64,000 nt of DNA, taken from contig CAZIQF010000005.1 in assembly GCA_964541525.1 (NCBI GenBank), positions 14,518 through 78,517 of the forward strand, written 5' to 3'. Within the stretch, counting starts at the first letter, position 1; each line of letters begins with the position of its first letter. The position numbers and the translations under genes are program-made. This DNA is from UBA1737 sp964541525 (GTDB lineage: Bacteria; Bacillota_I; Bacilli_A; ML615J-28; CAG-313). The notes beneath the pieces were generated by a model. That model was given only the letters and a program-made list of their open reading frames with translations. It had not been told where the DNA came from and searched no databases. This document shows positions 34,127 through 43,419 of the stretch, piece after piece.

Positions 34127-37100
34127 ATGAAAAGAAGCGAAAATAAAACTTACCACATTCAATCCATAAATAAACATTTAGTTAATATATTAGAAGAAAA
34201 TTATTATATCGAACTTGGTAATGTTGACTTACATATTATTGAAGCGATTTTAATTGGACAAACAGTAAATTTTAATCAAATGTTTGATTATAATATCTTA
34301 ACTAAAGGTATTGGCAAAATTATTGATGAAACAGATGATGCTCATTTTCAATTTAATTATTTATATGAACTTCATCAAAAATCATCATCATCGAAATTCG
34401 TTTTAACATGTGGAACAATTAGATATTTAGATAAAACTGGGGTTGAAACATACGCACCGATAGTATTAATCCCACTTAGTTTAGATTATCTTAATATGGA
34501 ATTTGTAATTAATAGTTCACCAAAAATTAATAGTGTTTTTATTCGATTACTTAAAAGAAACTATCGAAAAGAAAAAGATCTATTAGAACAAAAAAAACAA
34601 GAAGTGGTTCAAGAAGAAGCGATTAATTCAGTCACAGAACAGATCAATAATATCAATAATCTAATTCATAATCTTGATATTATCGAAGAAACTAAACTTT
34701 CTAGTGTTTATGAAATTGATATGTTATGCAAACGATTAAGTGAACTAACATCATTAACCATTGATACAACTAATTACTTAACGGTTGTGGAAGTTGAGTA
34801 TCCCGATTATATTGATAAAAAAGGGTTATTTGGTATTCAACGTTCAATCTATGAAATGAATGATATTGAACTATTAAACCAATATTTTTTAACTACTCAT
34901 GGGATTTTGACTAGTAATATTGAACAAAAATATATTACACTAAAGGCGCATCAAGGTGAATCATTTGTTGTTGATGGTCGTCTTGGTTCGGGTAAAACGC
35001 AAACTGTAATTAATATTATTGGTGATTTTTTATTTGAAGCTAAAAGAGTTTTGTATGTTAACCATGATTTAGATAACATTAATGATTTTAGAAGAAAGAT
35101 TAAATTTTTAGGTCTTGGTAGTTATCTATATGATTTAACTAAAAATGTTAGTGATATTGATAATGAAACCGAATTAGAAGTTAAAAAATATGGTAAATTT
35201 AATTTTAATAAGATTAATGATCTTGCATCATATCGTAATATATATGATTATAAGTTTCATGGTTATCCCTATAGTTATATCCTAGAAAAAATTGCGATTC
35301 GTAAAGCAAGACAAATTCAAAATAATGTCGTTTTAGAAGAAAACTTAGACCGCGAAGAAGTTGAATATATCTATAAAGCATTAAAACAAATAGAATATGA
35401 ATTACAATTTATTGATCCATTACCAGATAATGTTTGGGGATCATTATCATCAGCAAAAAATGCTCCCGATGTATCAGAGATTATTGAACGAACTAATAAC
35501 TTGTTAGAACAAACGAAAAAATTACTTAAACTATTAAGCAAAATTGAAACAAAATATCATTTAGAAGAAATTGATTCTATATCCAATTTTCATCGTTTAA
35601 TTGAACAAATGATCAGTTTTGTCAGTGTTAGACCTATCCTTAAATGGATTGAAACTGATTTTTATGAAAAATCACATCAAGCGTTAGCCGAAATTAATAA
35701 TGATATTGATATCCATTATAGTTGTACGACATTCTATAAACAACATTGCCCAGATGACTATCTTCCTGGCAGTATTAGTGAGGCTTTTAAAACAATTATC
35801 CATAAACATTATGATATTAAAAATGCTTATAGTGCTGATTGTGTATATGTCAATGAATTATTATCATCATTTGATCAGTTATGTGCGCTTGTTGATCAAA
35901 TTAAAAAATGGGTTAAAGACTCAATAAATTGTTATGATTTATTAAAGAAGTATTTTAATTATGATACACCTAATCGAAATCAATTTATTTTATTTAATAA
36001 GCTACTTAGTTTACTTCAAACTTATGAAATTGATGATGTATGGTTCTTAGAGTTTGTTGAAAACCCCAAAGAAATGATAAAAAAATCAATTACACTAAGT
36101 GAAGAATTTAAACAATTACAGACTTTGAGGGAATCACTTTTACCATATCTAACGTTTAATGAACTTATTTTTGTTAATGTAGAAGAAATTGTTAATCATA
36201 AACGTTTTACCCGCATTTTAAAGAAACATCTTAATCAGCCTAAAATTAAACAAGATGGTTTAAGTGTAAATACCATTTGTTCTCGATTTAAAGCCTACTA
36301 TGAACAATGCTTATTGATTAAAAATGAACTACCAAAGCAAACATCATTTAATCAATTTGATGAACAAATTTGGAATGCTTATTTGAATTTTCTAATTTTT
36401 GTCAGCAAATTAACATCATTTGAAACTAATAGTTTAGTTTATTTATTTAAGAATGGTTTAAATCAAAAGGGTGGATCAAAAGAACAATTAATTAGTAATT
36501 TACATCGCTTAAGAGAAAATCAAAAAGAATTAGAAATTATTGAACATCATTTAGGTAAATATAATATTGCAATAGCAGGGGATAATTTCTTAGAATCGGT
36601 TTATTTTATTAAAAGTAATCTTAATTACTTAGACAAAGTAATTGATGCGATAAAGAAAATTCAAAATAGTTTTATTGATAGTAGGAATTTAAAAACGACA
36701 GATATCTTAACTTTAATCGAAATTGATAATCAACACTTATTAGTACTCGACCGAATGGAAAAAAATAGTGATCGTTATGAACAATTGTTTGGTTCAGCAT
36801 TTAAAAAATTTGCGACTCTAACATCAGAAATTACGCAATCAATTGAACGCTTTATGGAATTTATGAAACGTTTTAAAACTACTGATACAATAACTCAACA
36901 AGAACTACTTACGGTGCTCCTAGCTGAGAAACCATTTACGGATTTTTTAGATAATATTGGTTTGTTTACGAATAGTCATAGTGAATGGTTTAGTGCCTTA
37001 AGAGACTTTTCGACTTGTTTCTTTGGCGGAAAGATGGGGCTTCAAAATAGCACCTTTAAAGAGATTATTGCGTTATTAAAAGTTCATGTCAAAAAGATTG

Positions 37101-38485
37101 ATCAAGTCGAACATGTATATATCATTGAACATATTTTGGATACATTCTATCGTTATAAATTAGAAGATTTACCAAAAGGCATTCAATCAGGGAAATACGC
37201 AACAGGGATTGCTGAGGCATATCTTTATTCAACAATGTGTAAATATTACCACGATATGAAAGAACAAGGTTATATCCAATTTGATTTAGACGTTATGAAA
37301 AAAACGGCAATAGCTTTTGATGAAGAAGAAAGTAAATACGCTGAAACCAATTTATTTAATTTAAGACATCATCATCATCGCTTTGGAAATAAGCAAAATA
37401 AAGATTTAAATGCTAAAGTTCTTGCGAATAAATCACTACCAAATAATAAAGGTTTATTTGTTAGTGATGTTGATGTTTTTAACAATATTGAAGATTTAAG
37501 TTATTTTGACTTGGTCATTATTGATGATGCTCATTTATCAACAGCTAATAAATATGCGAATATCTTAAATGCAAGGCAAGTCATTGTTTTTGGTGACCGA
37601 ATGTTCCAAACCTCAGTAACTAATACTTTAATGCAACGGGTTAAGAGTAGTAGAGTTGTGCCATTACGCAAACGTTATATCAAAATGAGAAACGATTTTG
37701 GCAATATGTGGCAAGTAGATAATCAATTTATTTATTCACCACAACTACCATTAAATATAAGTGGCTATAATAGCTTAGAAGAAATGGTAATTGAAGTTGT
37801 CAAACAGTTTAAATTATATAAAGATACCCTTGATAAACGTACCTTCAATATTATTGTTGGATCTTCAGTTACTCGTAGAGAAGTTTACCGCATTTTAATT
37901 AACACCTTAAAACAAGAATATTCCACTGATGAAATAGTAATGATTGCCGATGATTTAATTAGAATTATTGCAGTAAATGGTGAATCAGCAAGGATTGCTT
38001 CGGAAGTGTATTTATGGTATGATGATATTGTTATGTATGATCAAATGGCTAAAGATTTAATTAAGCGAAATTATATTACTTCAAGCAAAAAAATAAATCT
38101 TTGTTATCAACTAGTTAAAAATCCTAAACAAAATGAAGATATGCTTCAATCAATTAACGATTTCGTTGGTAATCATCTTGTCATAACTAATAATACTGAG
38201 GGAATTGCGAAAATCATCTGTGAAGAATTAACTAAAAAAGGTATTGATATTGAACTAGGATATGGACATTTAGATTTAGTAATCAAAACGCAAGCGAAAA
38301 ATATTGGGATTATGCTTTATGGTAAGCGAATTAATAATAGTTATTCAATGGTGGATGATTATTTATACTTTGTTAAAGAATACCAAAGAAATGGTTGGGA
38401 AATTAAACAATATTCAATGGAAGCAATTGCTGAATCACTAGATAATGTTCTAACTGATATTATTAATACAGTTAATAAAGGATAA
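34127..38485 (+). CDS. Large degenerate DUF4011-type superfamily 1 helicase-like protein with nuclease-fold C-terminus
   Basis: A 1452-residue protein. Near residue 100, GTIRYLDKTGVETYAPIVLIP matches the DUF4011 segment of large helicases. Walker A GRLGSGKTQT is near 285, followed by VLYVNHDLDNINDFRRKIKF as motif Ia. About 700 helical residues follow. Near 1130 come VIIDDAHLS (motif II, usually DEAS) and VFGDRMFQTS (motif III, usually GDPKQLPP). Motifs V and VI are not found. The C-terminus (ELGYGHLDLVIK, YQRNGWEIKQYSMEA) resembles the Vsr/MTES_1575 nuclease fold, with unclear catalytic residues. GAGGTGGAC precedes the chosen ATG. It heads an operon with ankyrin and cdaA genes. A defence role is possible but unproven. 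Confidence 0.75.
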   Translation: MKRSENKTYHIQSINKHLVNILEENYYIELGNVDLHIIEAILIGQTVNFNQMFDYNILTKGIGKIIDETDDAHFQFNYLYELHQKSSSSKFVLTCGTIRYLDKTGVETYAPIVLIPLSLDYLNMEFVINSSPKINSVFIRLLKRNYRKEKDLLEQKKQEVVQEEAINSVTEQINNINNLIHNLDIIEETKLSSVYEIDMLCKRLSELTSLTIDTTNYLTVVEVEYPDYIDKKGLFGIQRSIYEMNDIELLNQYFLTTHGILTSNIEQKYITLKAHQGESFVVDGRLGSGKTQTVINIIGDFLFEAKRVLYVNHDLDNINDFRRKIKFLGLGSYLYDLTKNVSDIDNETELEVKKYGKFNFNKINDLASYRNIYDYKFHGYPYSYILEKIAIRKARQIQNNVVLEENLDREEVEYIYKALKQIEYELQFIDPLPDNVWGSLSSAKNAPDVSEIIERTNNLLEQTKKLLKLLSKIETKYHLEEIDSISNFHRLIEQMISFVSVRPILKWIETDFYEKSHQALAEINNDIDIHYSCTTFYKQHCPDDYLPGSISEAFKTIIHKHYDIKNAYSADCVYVNELLSSFDQLCALVDQIKKWVKDSINCYDLLKKYFNYDTPNRNQFILFNKLLSLLQTYEIDDVWFLEFVENPKEMIKKSITLSEEFKQLQTLRESLLPYLTFNELIFVNVEEIVNHKRFTRILKKHLNQPKIKQDGLSVNTICSRFKAYYEQCLLIKNELPKQTSFNQFDEQIWNAYLNFLIFVSKLTSFETNSLVYLFKNGLNQKGGSKEQLISNLHRLRENQKELEIIEHHLGKYNIAIAGDNFLESVYFIKSNLNYLDKVIDAIKKIQNSFIDSRNLKTTDILTLIEIDNQHLLVLDRMEKNSDRYEQLFGSAFKKFATLTSEITQSIERFMEFMKRFKTTDTITQQELLTVLLAEKPFTDFLDNIGLFTNSHSEWFSALRDFSTCFFGGKMGLQNSTFKEIIALLKVHVKKIDQVEHVYIIEHILDTFYRYKLEDLPKGIQSGKYATGIAEAYLYSTMCKYYHDMKEQGYIQFDLDVMKKTAIAFDEEESKYAETNLFNLRHHHHRFGNKQNKDLNAKVLANKSLPNNKGLFVSDVDVFNNIEDLSYFDLVIIDDAHLSTANKYANILNARQVIVFGDRMFQTSVTNTLMQRVKSSRVVPLRKRYIKMRNDFGNMWQVDNQFIYSPQLPLNISGYNSLEEMVIEVVKQFKLYKDTLDKRTFNIIVGSSVTRREVYRILINTLKQEYSTDEIVMIADDLIRIIAVNGESARIASEVYLWYDDIVMYDQMAKDLIKRNYITSSKKINLCYQLVKNPKQNEDMLQSINDFVGNHLVITNNTEGIAKIICEELTKKGIDIELGYGHLDLVIKTQAKNIGIMLYGKRINNSYSMVDDYLYFVKEYQRNGWEIKQYSMEAIAESLDNVLTDIINTVNKG

Positions 38486-38489
38486 GATT

Positions 38490-38996
38490 ATGCCAAGTAA
38501 CAAAACAATGTTAATCTCGATTATTCATGAATTAAAAGAAAATGCTAATCATCTTGCGAAAATCAAGACCTTAATTAGGTTAAATCTTGCTAATGGTTTT
38601 GATCTTAATACCAAGTATATCAAAGGAAGAACCCTTGGACACTATATTGTTAAATATAATATTACCGGTTTAATTGGGTTTGTCTCTAAATTAGGTTTAA
38701 ATTTAGATATATGTGATGATAATTATGATACACCATTACATATTGCAGTAAAAAACAATCGTTTAAATTTAATTAAAGAACTAATCAAGGCCGGTGTTGA
38801 CATTAATATGGCAGCTGAATTTGAAGCAACTCCACTCCATTTAGCAGTCTCAGAAGGACACCTAGATATTGCCAAACTATTAATTAAGTCTGGAGCTGAT
38901 GTATCACTAGTTGATGAACACAATTTAACAGCTCTAGATTACGCAATTGATGAAAAAAATGAGCAAATGATTAATTTACTCAAAAATAAAAAATAA
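38490..38996 (+). CDS. Ankyrin-repeat protein
   Basis: A 168-residue soluble protein made of an N-terminal helical cap and about four ankyrin units. The clearest are DTPLHIAVKNNRLNLIKELI, then EATPLHLAVSEGHLDIAKLL and NLTALDYAIDEKNEQMINLL; an earlier degenerate unit contains GRTLGHYIVKYNITG. Ankyrin repeats mediate protein-protein binding. It begins four bases after the helicase-like gene and has AAAGGAT as binding site, so it is co-translated with it and may bind it or a neighbouring product (inference). Confidence 0.85.
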   Translation: MPSNKTMLISIIHELKENANHLAKIKTLIRLNLANGFDLNTKYIKGRTLGHYIVKYNITGLIGFVSKLGLNLDICDDNYDTPLHIAVKNNRLNLIKELIKAGVDINMAAEFEATPLHLAVSEGHLDIAKLLIKSGADVSLVDEHNLTALDYAIDEKNEQMINLLKNKK

Positions 38997-39014
38997 AAAG
39001 AAAGAAGGGAAAAT

Positions 39015-39812
39015 ATGATTGAACAGTATTTAGAAATGATCGGTTATACCGGTGAATATCGTTATATTATTTTTGCGATAGATCTAATCTTATCCTTAGG
39101 ATTATTTACAGTTCTTTCAATAATGTTATATAAGAAGTTAAAACGAAAAACGGTTTTTTTAGTAGCAGCTAGTTATTTTATTGTATCAACAATTACTACG
39201 ATTTTAGATTTACAATTAGTTAAACTAGCCCTAATAACAACATTAGCGATTGTTTGTGTTGGTGCTTTAGTGATTGGTAATTTTGAACAAAAGAATGGGG
39301 CTAAACCTCATCAACAACAAACAACAAACAAAGAAAATAAAAATTTCGTTTCCAATCAAGATGCGAAAGCGGCTTTAATTGAGACATTAGTCACAACAGT
39401 TGAATATCTTTCATCTAGAAAAATTGGTGCGATTATTACCATTGAAAAAGAAAATAGTTTAAATCTATATATTAACAAAGCCGTAATTATTGATGCTGAA
39501 GTATCTTGTGAATTGCTTAAAACGATTTTCTTCCCAAACACCGCTTTACATGATGGAGCTGTTATTATTAGAGGAAACCGCATTATGTGTGCTGGTGTTT
39601 ACTATAATCACTTAGCTGATAAAGAAGGATTAGGTGAACTAGGAACTCGCCATCGGGCGGCAATTGGAATTAGTGAAGAAACTGATGCTTTCACCCTTGT
39701 TGTATCAGAACAAACAGGAATTATTTCAACAACAATTGGGGGAACGATCACCAGAGAATTAAATGATCAAGAATTAAGAGTTTCACTTAATCAACACATT
39801 ATCGTTCAATAA
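39015..39812 (+). CDS. cdaA: Diadenylate cyclase
   Basis: Makes the second messenger c-di-AMP from two ATP. The 265-residue protein has three membrane helices in the first 95 residues, a polar linker, and the DAC domain from about residue 115: SRKIGAIITIEKE, the catalytic LHDGAVIIRGNRI near 178, and LGTRHRAAIGISEETDA near 208. These are the DGA and RHR motifs of CdaA. In most Firmicutes cdaA is followed by cdaR and glmM; neither is here. The neighbours are the ankyrin gene and a membrane PAS-like gene. The binding site GAAGGG is ahead of the ATG. Confidence 0.93.
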   Translation: MIEQYLEMIGYTGEYRYIIFAIDLILSLGLFTVLSIMLYKKLKRKTVFLVAASYFIVSTITTILDLQLVKLALITTLAIVCVGALVIGNFEQKNGAKPHQQQTTNKENKNFVSNQDAKAALIETLVTTVEYLSSRKIGAIITIEKENSLNLYINKAVIIDAEVSCELLKTIFFPNTALHDGAVIIRGNRIMCAGVYYNHLADKEGLGELGTRHRAAIGISEETDAFTLVVSEQTGIISTTIGGTITRELNDQELRVSLNQHIIVQ

Positions 39813-39824
39813 TAGGTGGCAAAG

Positions 39825-41042
39825 ATGAACCTATTATCAATGAGTAAAAGTTTAGCCATTTACCAAATGGTTAATAAATATGAAATTGTGCTATATGCAA
39901 TCTTATTTGGAGCCTTAGTCTTAACAATAATCAGCAAATCGATTATTAGCCGTAAAGTTGACTTTATTACGATTATTTTACTAATTATTCTCATAGCCAT
40001 TATCTTTATTCCCGCTATAAATCTATCCTTATTTTACTTATTGATGATTTTATCGTATATCTATCTTTGTTTAATTAATGTCGATTTATATCTAAAATTC
40101 ATCTTTAAACAAACCCGAAATAAAAAGTTGTTAGAACATATAAAAAATGATACAACTGATTATTACTTGAGTTTAGATTTAAAAAACAAAATCTTAGATT
40201 ATAGTGGTTCATTATTAAATTTAACGAAATTAACGGATAAACAAATTAGAAAAAGTAAGAGTTGGGAATTATTATTTAAACATTTGAATGTCGTAAAACT
40301 AAATAATGAAGTATATGGTAAAGAAGTTTTAGCTAATTTTATTTTAAGTTTAGAAAAAGTCGTAAGTAAATACAAACTATATCAATTTGATATCGAAGTA
40401 AAAAACGAAGAAATCACTAAATATAATTGTTTTATTCAAGCCATTTACTATAAAAACTTAAAAATTGGTCTAAATGTATATATCTATAGTGATAAAATGC
40501 AAGTATTAACAAGATTAAAAGAAAATTTAGATGTGACATTAACTTCACTATATAATTATAAAAAAAGTTTACATATTTTAATGTCCCTTCAAGAAGGCAT
40601 GGCACTATATTTTGACTATCAAGAAAAACTTTATTACGCAACTGAAAGTTTTAAAAACTTCATGAACAATAATAAAACAACATATACTTTCCAAGAAATA
40701 TATGAAATGATTGCTGATGATGACAAAGACAGTTATGTTGAAGAAAGTAGAAACATCAATAATCTAAATATTAACCGCATTAAGTTTAAACTTTTATTAA
40801 AAGATGAAGTATATTTCGCAATTGAAGATTCAATTAATTTATCTACTGATGATAATGAATTGGTATCAGTGATTAAAATTTTAGGTCTTGCATCTAAAGT
40901 AGATAGTAGTCCAATTCTATCAACTCAACAAACAATTGATCTAATGAAAGAATTCGCTCAAACACCAGTAACGCCAATTGTTTATGAAATTGAAGAATTA
41001 TTAAATAGTGTTTTAGAAAAAGAGGAAAAAGATGAAAAGTAG
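39825..41042 (+). CDS. Membrane protein with PAS-like cytoplasmic domains, downstream of cdaA
   Basis: A 405-residue protein not firmly recognised. Residues 1-105 hold three or four membrane helices. The cytoplasmic part begins with a stretch like a PAS core (YYLSLDLKNKILDYSGSLL near residue 120), and a second similar block appears near residue 260 (ALYFDYQEKLYYATESFKNF). No GGDEF, kinase or DHH catalytic motif follows, so it differs from GdpP, which also starts with membrane helices and PAS. The ATG at 39825 has AGGTGG five bases upstream. It overlaps ispDF by 11 bases. Its place after cdaA suggests a role in c-di-AMP control, replacing the YbbR-type CdaR (inference). Confidence 0.55.
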   Translation: MNLLSMSKSLAIYQMVNKYEIVLYAILFGALVLTIISKSIISRKVDFITIILLIILIAIIFIPAINLSLFYLLMILSYIYLCLINVDLYLKFIFKQTRNKKLLEHIKNDTTDYYLSLDLKNKILDYSGSLLNLTKLTDKQIRKSKSWELLFKHLNVVKLNNEVYGKEVLANFILSLEKVVSKYKLYQFDIEVKNEEITKYNCFIQAIYYKNLKIGLNVYIYSDKMQVLTRLKENLDVTLTSLYNYKKSLHILMSLQEGMALYFDYQEKLYYATESFKNFMNNNKTTYTFQEIYEMIADDDKDSYVEESRNINNLNINRIKFKLLLKDEVYFAIEDSINLSTDDNELVSVIKILGLASKVDSSPILSTQQTIDLMKEFAQTPVTPIVYEIEELLNSVLEKEEKDEK

Positions 41043-42147
41043 TTTTGTTTTATTGATGGGTGGAGTAGGTAGTAGAACAAATTTAACTATCAATAAAACC
41101 CTATTAGAAATTGCCGAAAAGCCCATTTTCCTATATAGTTTAGAAACAGCAATTCAATCACATTTTGATGAATATATCTTAGTCATTAAAAAAACTGAAT
41201 TAGAAATCATCAAAACATATTTAACAAAATTTCAATTACAAGATCAAGTCAAAATTACATATGGTGGGGCGACTAGAGGTGAAAGTGTAAAAAATGGGTT
41301 AAAAGCCGTAACTACGGATATTGTATATTTTCATGATGCAGCGAGACCACTGGTAACTAAACAAGACTTAGACGCTCTAAAGGAAGCAGCAGACAACTAT
41401 AACTGTGGAACTTTATATCATCTAATTCCTGATACTTTAAAAAGAATCAAACCAAATGTTATAACCATTGATCGTAATAATATTTATGCAGTAAGCACAC
41501 CACAGTTTTTTAAAAAAGCCCTTTATCCAACTATTTTAAATAATCAGCAAGATATTACGGATGAGATTAGTTTATTTGAACAAACTGAACCAATTGGTTT
41601 TGTTAAGGAAAGTTCGAATAATATGAAATTCACAACCATTCAAGACTTAGATTATTTAAAATACCAATTAAATAAAAAAGCAACCTATATTGGTCACTCA
41701 TTAGATTATCACCCTTTTTCAGATCATGGCACTTTAATTTTAGGAGGAGAACTAATAGAAGGTTATCCAATTTTAGAAGGTCATAGTGATGCCGATGTGA
41801 TCTTACATGTTGTAACTGAGGCGATTATGGGTGCAGCATTATTGGGAGACTTAGGAACATTATTTCCGGATAACGATCCTAAATATAAGGGAATTGCCTC
41901 ATCTAAATTATTAGCGGAGGTAGTTAGAAGAATTCAAGATTTGGGCTATGAAATAGTTAATATCGATATTACTGCTTATTTAATCAAACCTAACTTGAAA
42001 AATTATAAATTAAAAATGGCAGATAATATTAAGAAATTAACTAATACAACGCACGTTAATGTTAAAGCAGCAACTTTAAATAAACGTGGATTAATCGCTT
42101 TAGAAGCAGGCATTGGTGCGGAAGCAGTCGTATTACTAAAAAAATAA
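41032..42147 (+). CDS. ispDF: Bifunctional IspD/IspF of the MEP isoprenoid pathway
   Basis: A 371-residue fusion. Residues 1-215 are the cytidylyltransferase IspD: LLMGGVGSR with a nearby NKTLLEI lysine, GGATRGESVKNGL and VYFHDAARPLVT. Residues 216-371 are 2-C-methyl-D-erythritol 2,4-cyclodiphosphate synthase IspF: the metal-binding DYHPF, ILEGHSDADVILH, and GDLGTLFPDNDPKYKG. IspD adds CMP to methylerythritol 4-phosphate; IspF makes the cyclic diphosphate, two steps apart. The fusion is best known from Epsilonproteobacteria and some alpha-proteobacteria. GAGG is upstream of the ATG. It is the last gene before the terminator at 42155. Confidence 0.92.
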   Translation: MKSSFVLLMGGVGSRTNLTINKTLLEIAEKPIFLYSLETAIQSHFDEYILVIKKTELEIIKTYLTKFQLQDQVKITYGGATRGESVKNGLKAVTTDIVYFHDAARPLVTKQDLDALKEAADNYNCGTLYHLIPDTLKRIKPNVITIDRNNIYAVSTPQFFKKALYPTILNNQQDITDEISLFEQTEPIGFVKESSNNMKFTTIQDLDYLKYQLNKKATYIGHSLDYHPFSDHGTLILGGELIEGYPILEGHSDADVILHVVTEAIMGAALLGDLGTLFPDNDPKYKGIASSKLLAEVVRRIQDLGYEIVNIDITAYLIKPNLKNYKLKMADNIKKLTNTTHVNVKAATLNKRGLIALEAGIGAEAVVLLKK

Positions 42148-42154
42148 ATAATTT

Positions 42155-42191
42155 GATCTCATAATTAATAAAATATTATGAGGTCTTTTTT
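42155..42191 (+). terminator. Terminator-like hairpin containing the yunB ribosome binding site
   Basis: GATCTCATAAT (42155-42165) pairs with ATTATGAGGTC (42175-42185; one G-T pair), followed by TTTTTT. The 3' arm includes GAGG, which is the only Shine-Dalgarno sequence for the ATG at 42194. Confidence 0.75.
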
Positions 42192-42193
42192 AT

Positions 42194-42814
42194 ATGAAAA
42201 AATTAAAAACATTAATTATTATGATATTACTATTATTAATCCCTTTAACGATTATCTCTTCACTAGATAATTATTTTAGTGAAAGAACAGAAGAATACCT
42301 AGAACACGCAGTAACCTTCGCTGCATCAGATATCTTTTCTAATGCATCATTAGAAGTAGCTGATTTTGCAGCAGACACACCATTTTTAAAATATAGTTAT
42401 GATGAAAATAATCAAATAACAGGAGTATATGTTGATACAATCACCGTTAACTTGATTTTAACTAAAGTATCACAATTAATTTCAACTTCACTCAGTAATG
42501 GGGCTATTGAAGAAAAACTTGGATCAGTCCCAATCCCCTTAGGACAATTTATCTCCAAATCGATTTTTGCCAATGCAGGTCCAGATATTATTATTAAGAC
42601 GTCACCAATGTACTCATATACAACCGATTTATATACTACAACTACAGACTATGGCATTAATAATACATTATTAGAGGTATATATCCTAGCTGTAATTAAT
42701 ATTGAAGCATTTATTCCTTTAATTAGTCAAAATATATCTTTAGAAACTAAAATTTACTTAATTTCTGAAGTACTACAAGGAAGTATTCCTGTTTATTATT
42801 TTTCAGCATCATGA
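42194..42814 (+). CDS. yunB: YunB-like sporulation protein
   Basis: A 206-residue protein with an N-terminal membrane anchor (residues 5-22). From residue 113 it reads SVPIPLGQFISKSIFANAG, then GPDIIIKTSPM, TDYGINNTLLEVYI and an end with GSIPVYYF. These are the landmarks of YunB, which in B. subtilis belongs to the sigma-E mother-cell regulon; its biochemical role is unknown. The only binding site is GAGG, 10 bases before the ATG, inside a hairpin. The following 600 bases hold no intact gene. Confidence 0.8.
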   Translation: MKKLKTLIIMILLLLIPLTIISSLDNYFSERTEEYLEHAVTFAASDIFSNASLEVADFAADTPFLKYSYDENNQITGVYVDTITVNLILTKVSQLISTSLSNGAIEEKLGSVPIPLGQFISKSIFANAGPDIIIKTSPMYSYTTDLYTTTTDYGINNTLLEVYILAVINIEAFIPLISQNISLETKIYLISEVLQGSIPVYYFSAS

Positions 42815-43419
42815 AATAAACACAAATAAAATCATAGATTAGATTAATTATTTGACAATAAAATTTTCGTATATTAAAATCTATCACGAAGGGTATGTAA
42901 GATATTTGGATTTAGGGGAAGTGATAGAATACTATTTATATTTTTTGCTATTTCACAAAATATTCAAAAATGATTAAATGTCTGTTAATTATAACAAAAA
43001 ATGGATATAAAAAATTAATTTAAGAGTAGCTATAGCAACATCTATAATAATTGTTGCTATATTCATAAATGAAATAGATACTAGAAATTTAATTAATATA
43101 AAATATGCAGCAATAGATAAAGAGTGAATGTAATCATGATTTTTAAATGTTGCTAAAAAATTGAAGGAAAAGTGTCTTTTTTTAATGCTATTAAATAGGT
43201 GATTCTTTATCAATTGACTTACTTGAAAATGATTCTGTTTTATTGTATAATGATAGTGTTACTAGTTTAATCAAAAAGGAAATTGAAGAACTAGATGAAG
43301 AAGAAACTACATATGAAGTTGAGGATTTTCATACTTATGATGTGGTTTTGAAGAAAATATAGTCGCTAAAGTTCAAACAAATAATAGAACTAATAAAAAT
43401 ATAGTAAGAGGTTAACAAT
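42815..43419. other. Gene-poor, decayed stretch before the RhuM-Fic gene
   Basis: Only short open pieces are seen: one near 42875-42977 (with GYVRYLDLGEVIEYYLYF), one near 43023-43124, and one at 43195-43363. They lie in different phases with stops between them. No terminator for yunB was found. The stretch looks like the eroded remains of one or more genes. Confidence 0.5.
43195..43363 (+). pseudogene. Gene remnant, about 55 codons, acidic C-terminal piece
   Basis: An open stretch without start codon that ends in VTSLIKKEIEELDEEET and a TAG at 43361. It is not recognised; the acidic end and position before RhuM could fit an antitoxin or a restriction-modification subunit remnant. Confidence 0.3.

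Noticed and set aside
34127..38996. Confident call of an antiphage defence system
   Set aside because: The helicase-like and ankyrin genes suggest it, but they share an operon with the housekeeping cdaA and ispDF, and no known system with this set can be named.
39825..41042. c-di-AMP phosphodiesterase GdpP
   Set aside because: Membrane helices and PAS-like blocks agree, but the GGDEF-like and DHH/DHHA1 domains are missing.
42989..43213. A 74-codon hydrophobic minus-strand reading
   Set aside because: No ribosome binding site, no family resemblance, and it overlaps short + strand remnants; probably chance in A/T-rich DNA.
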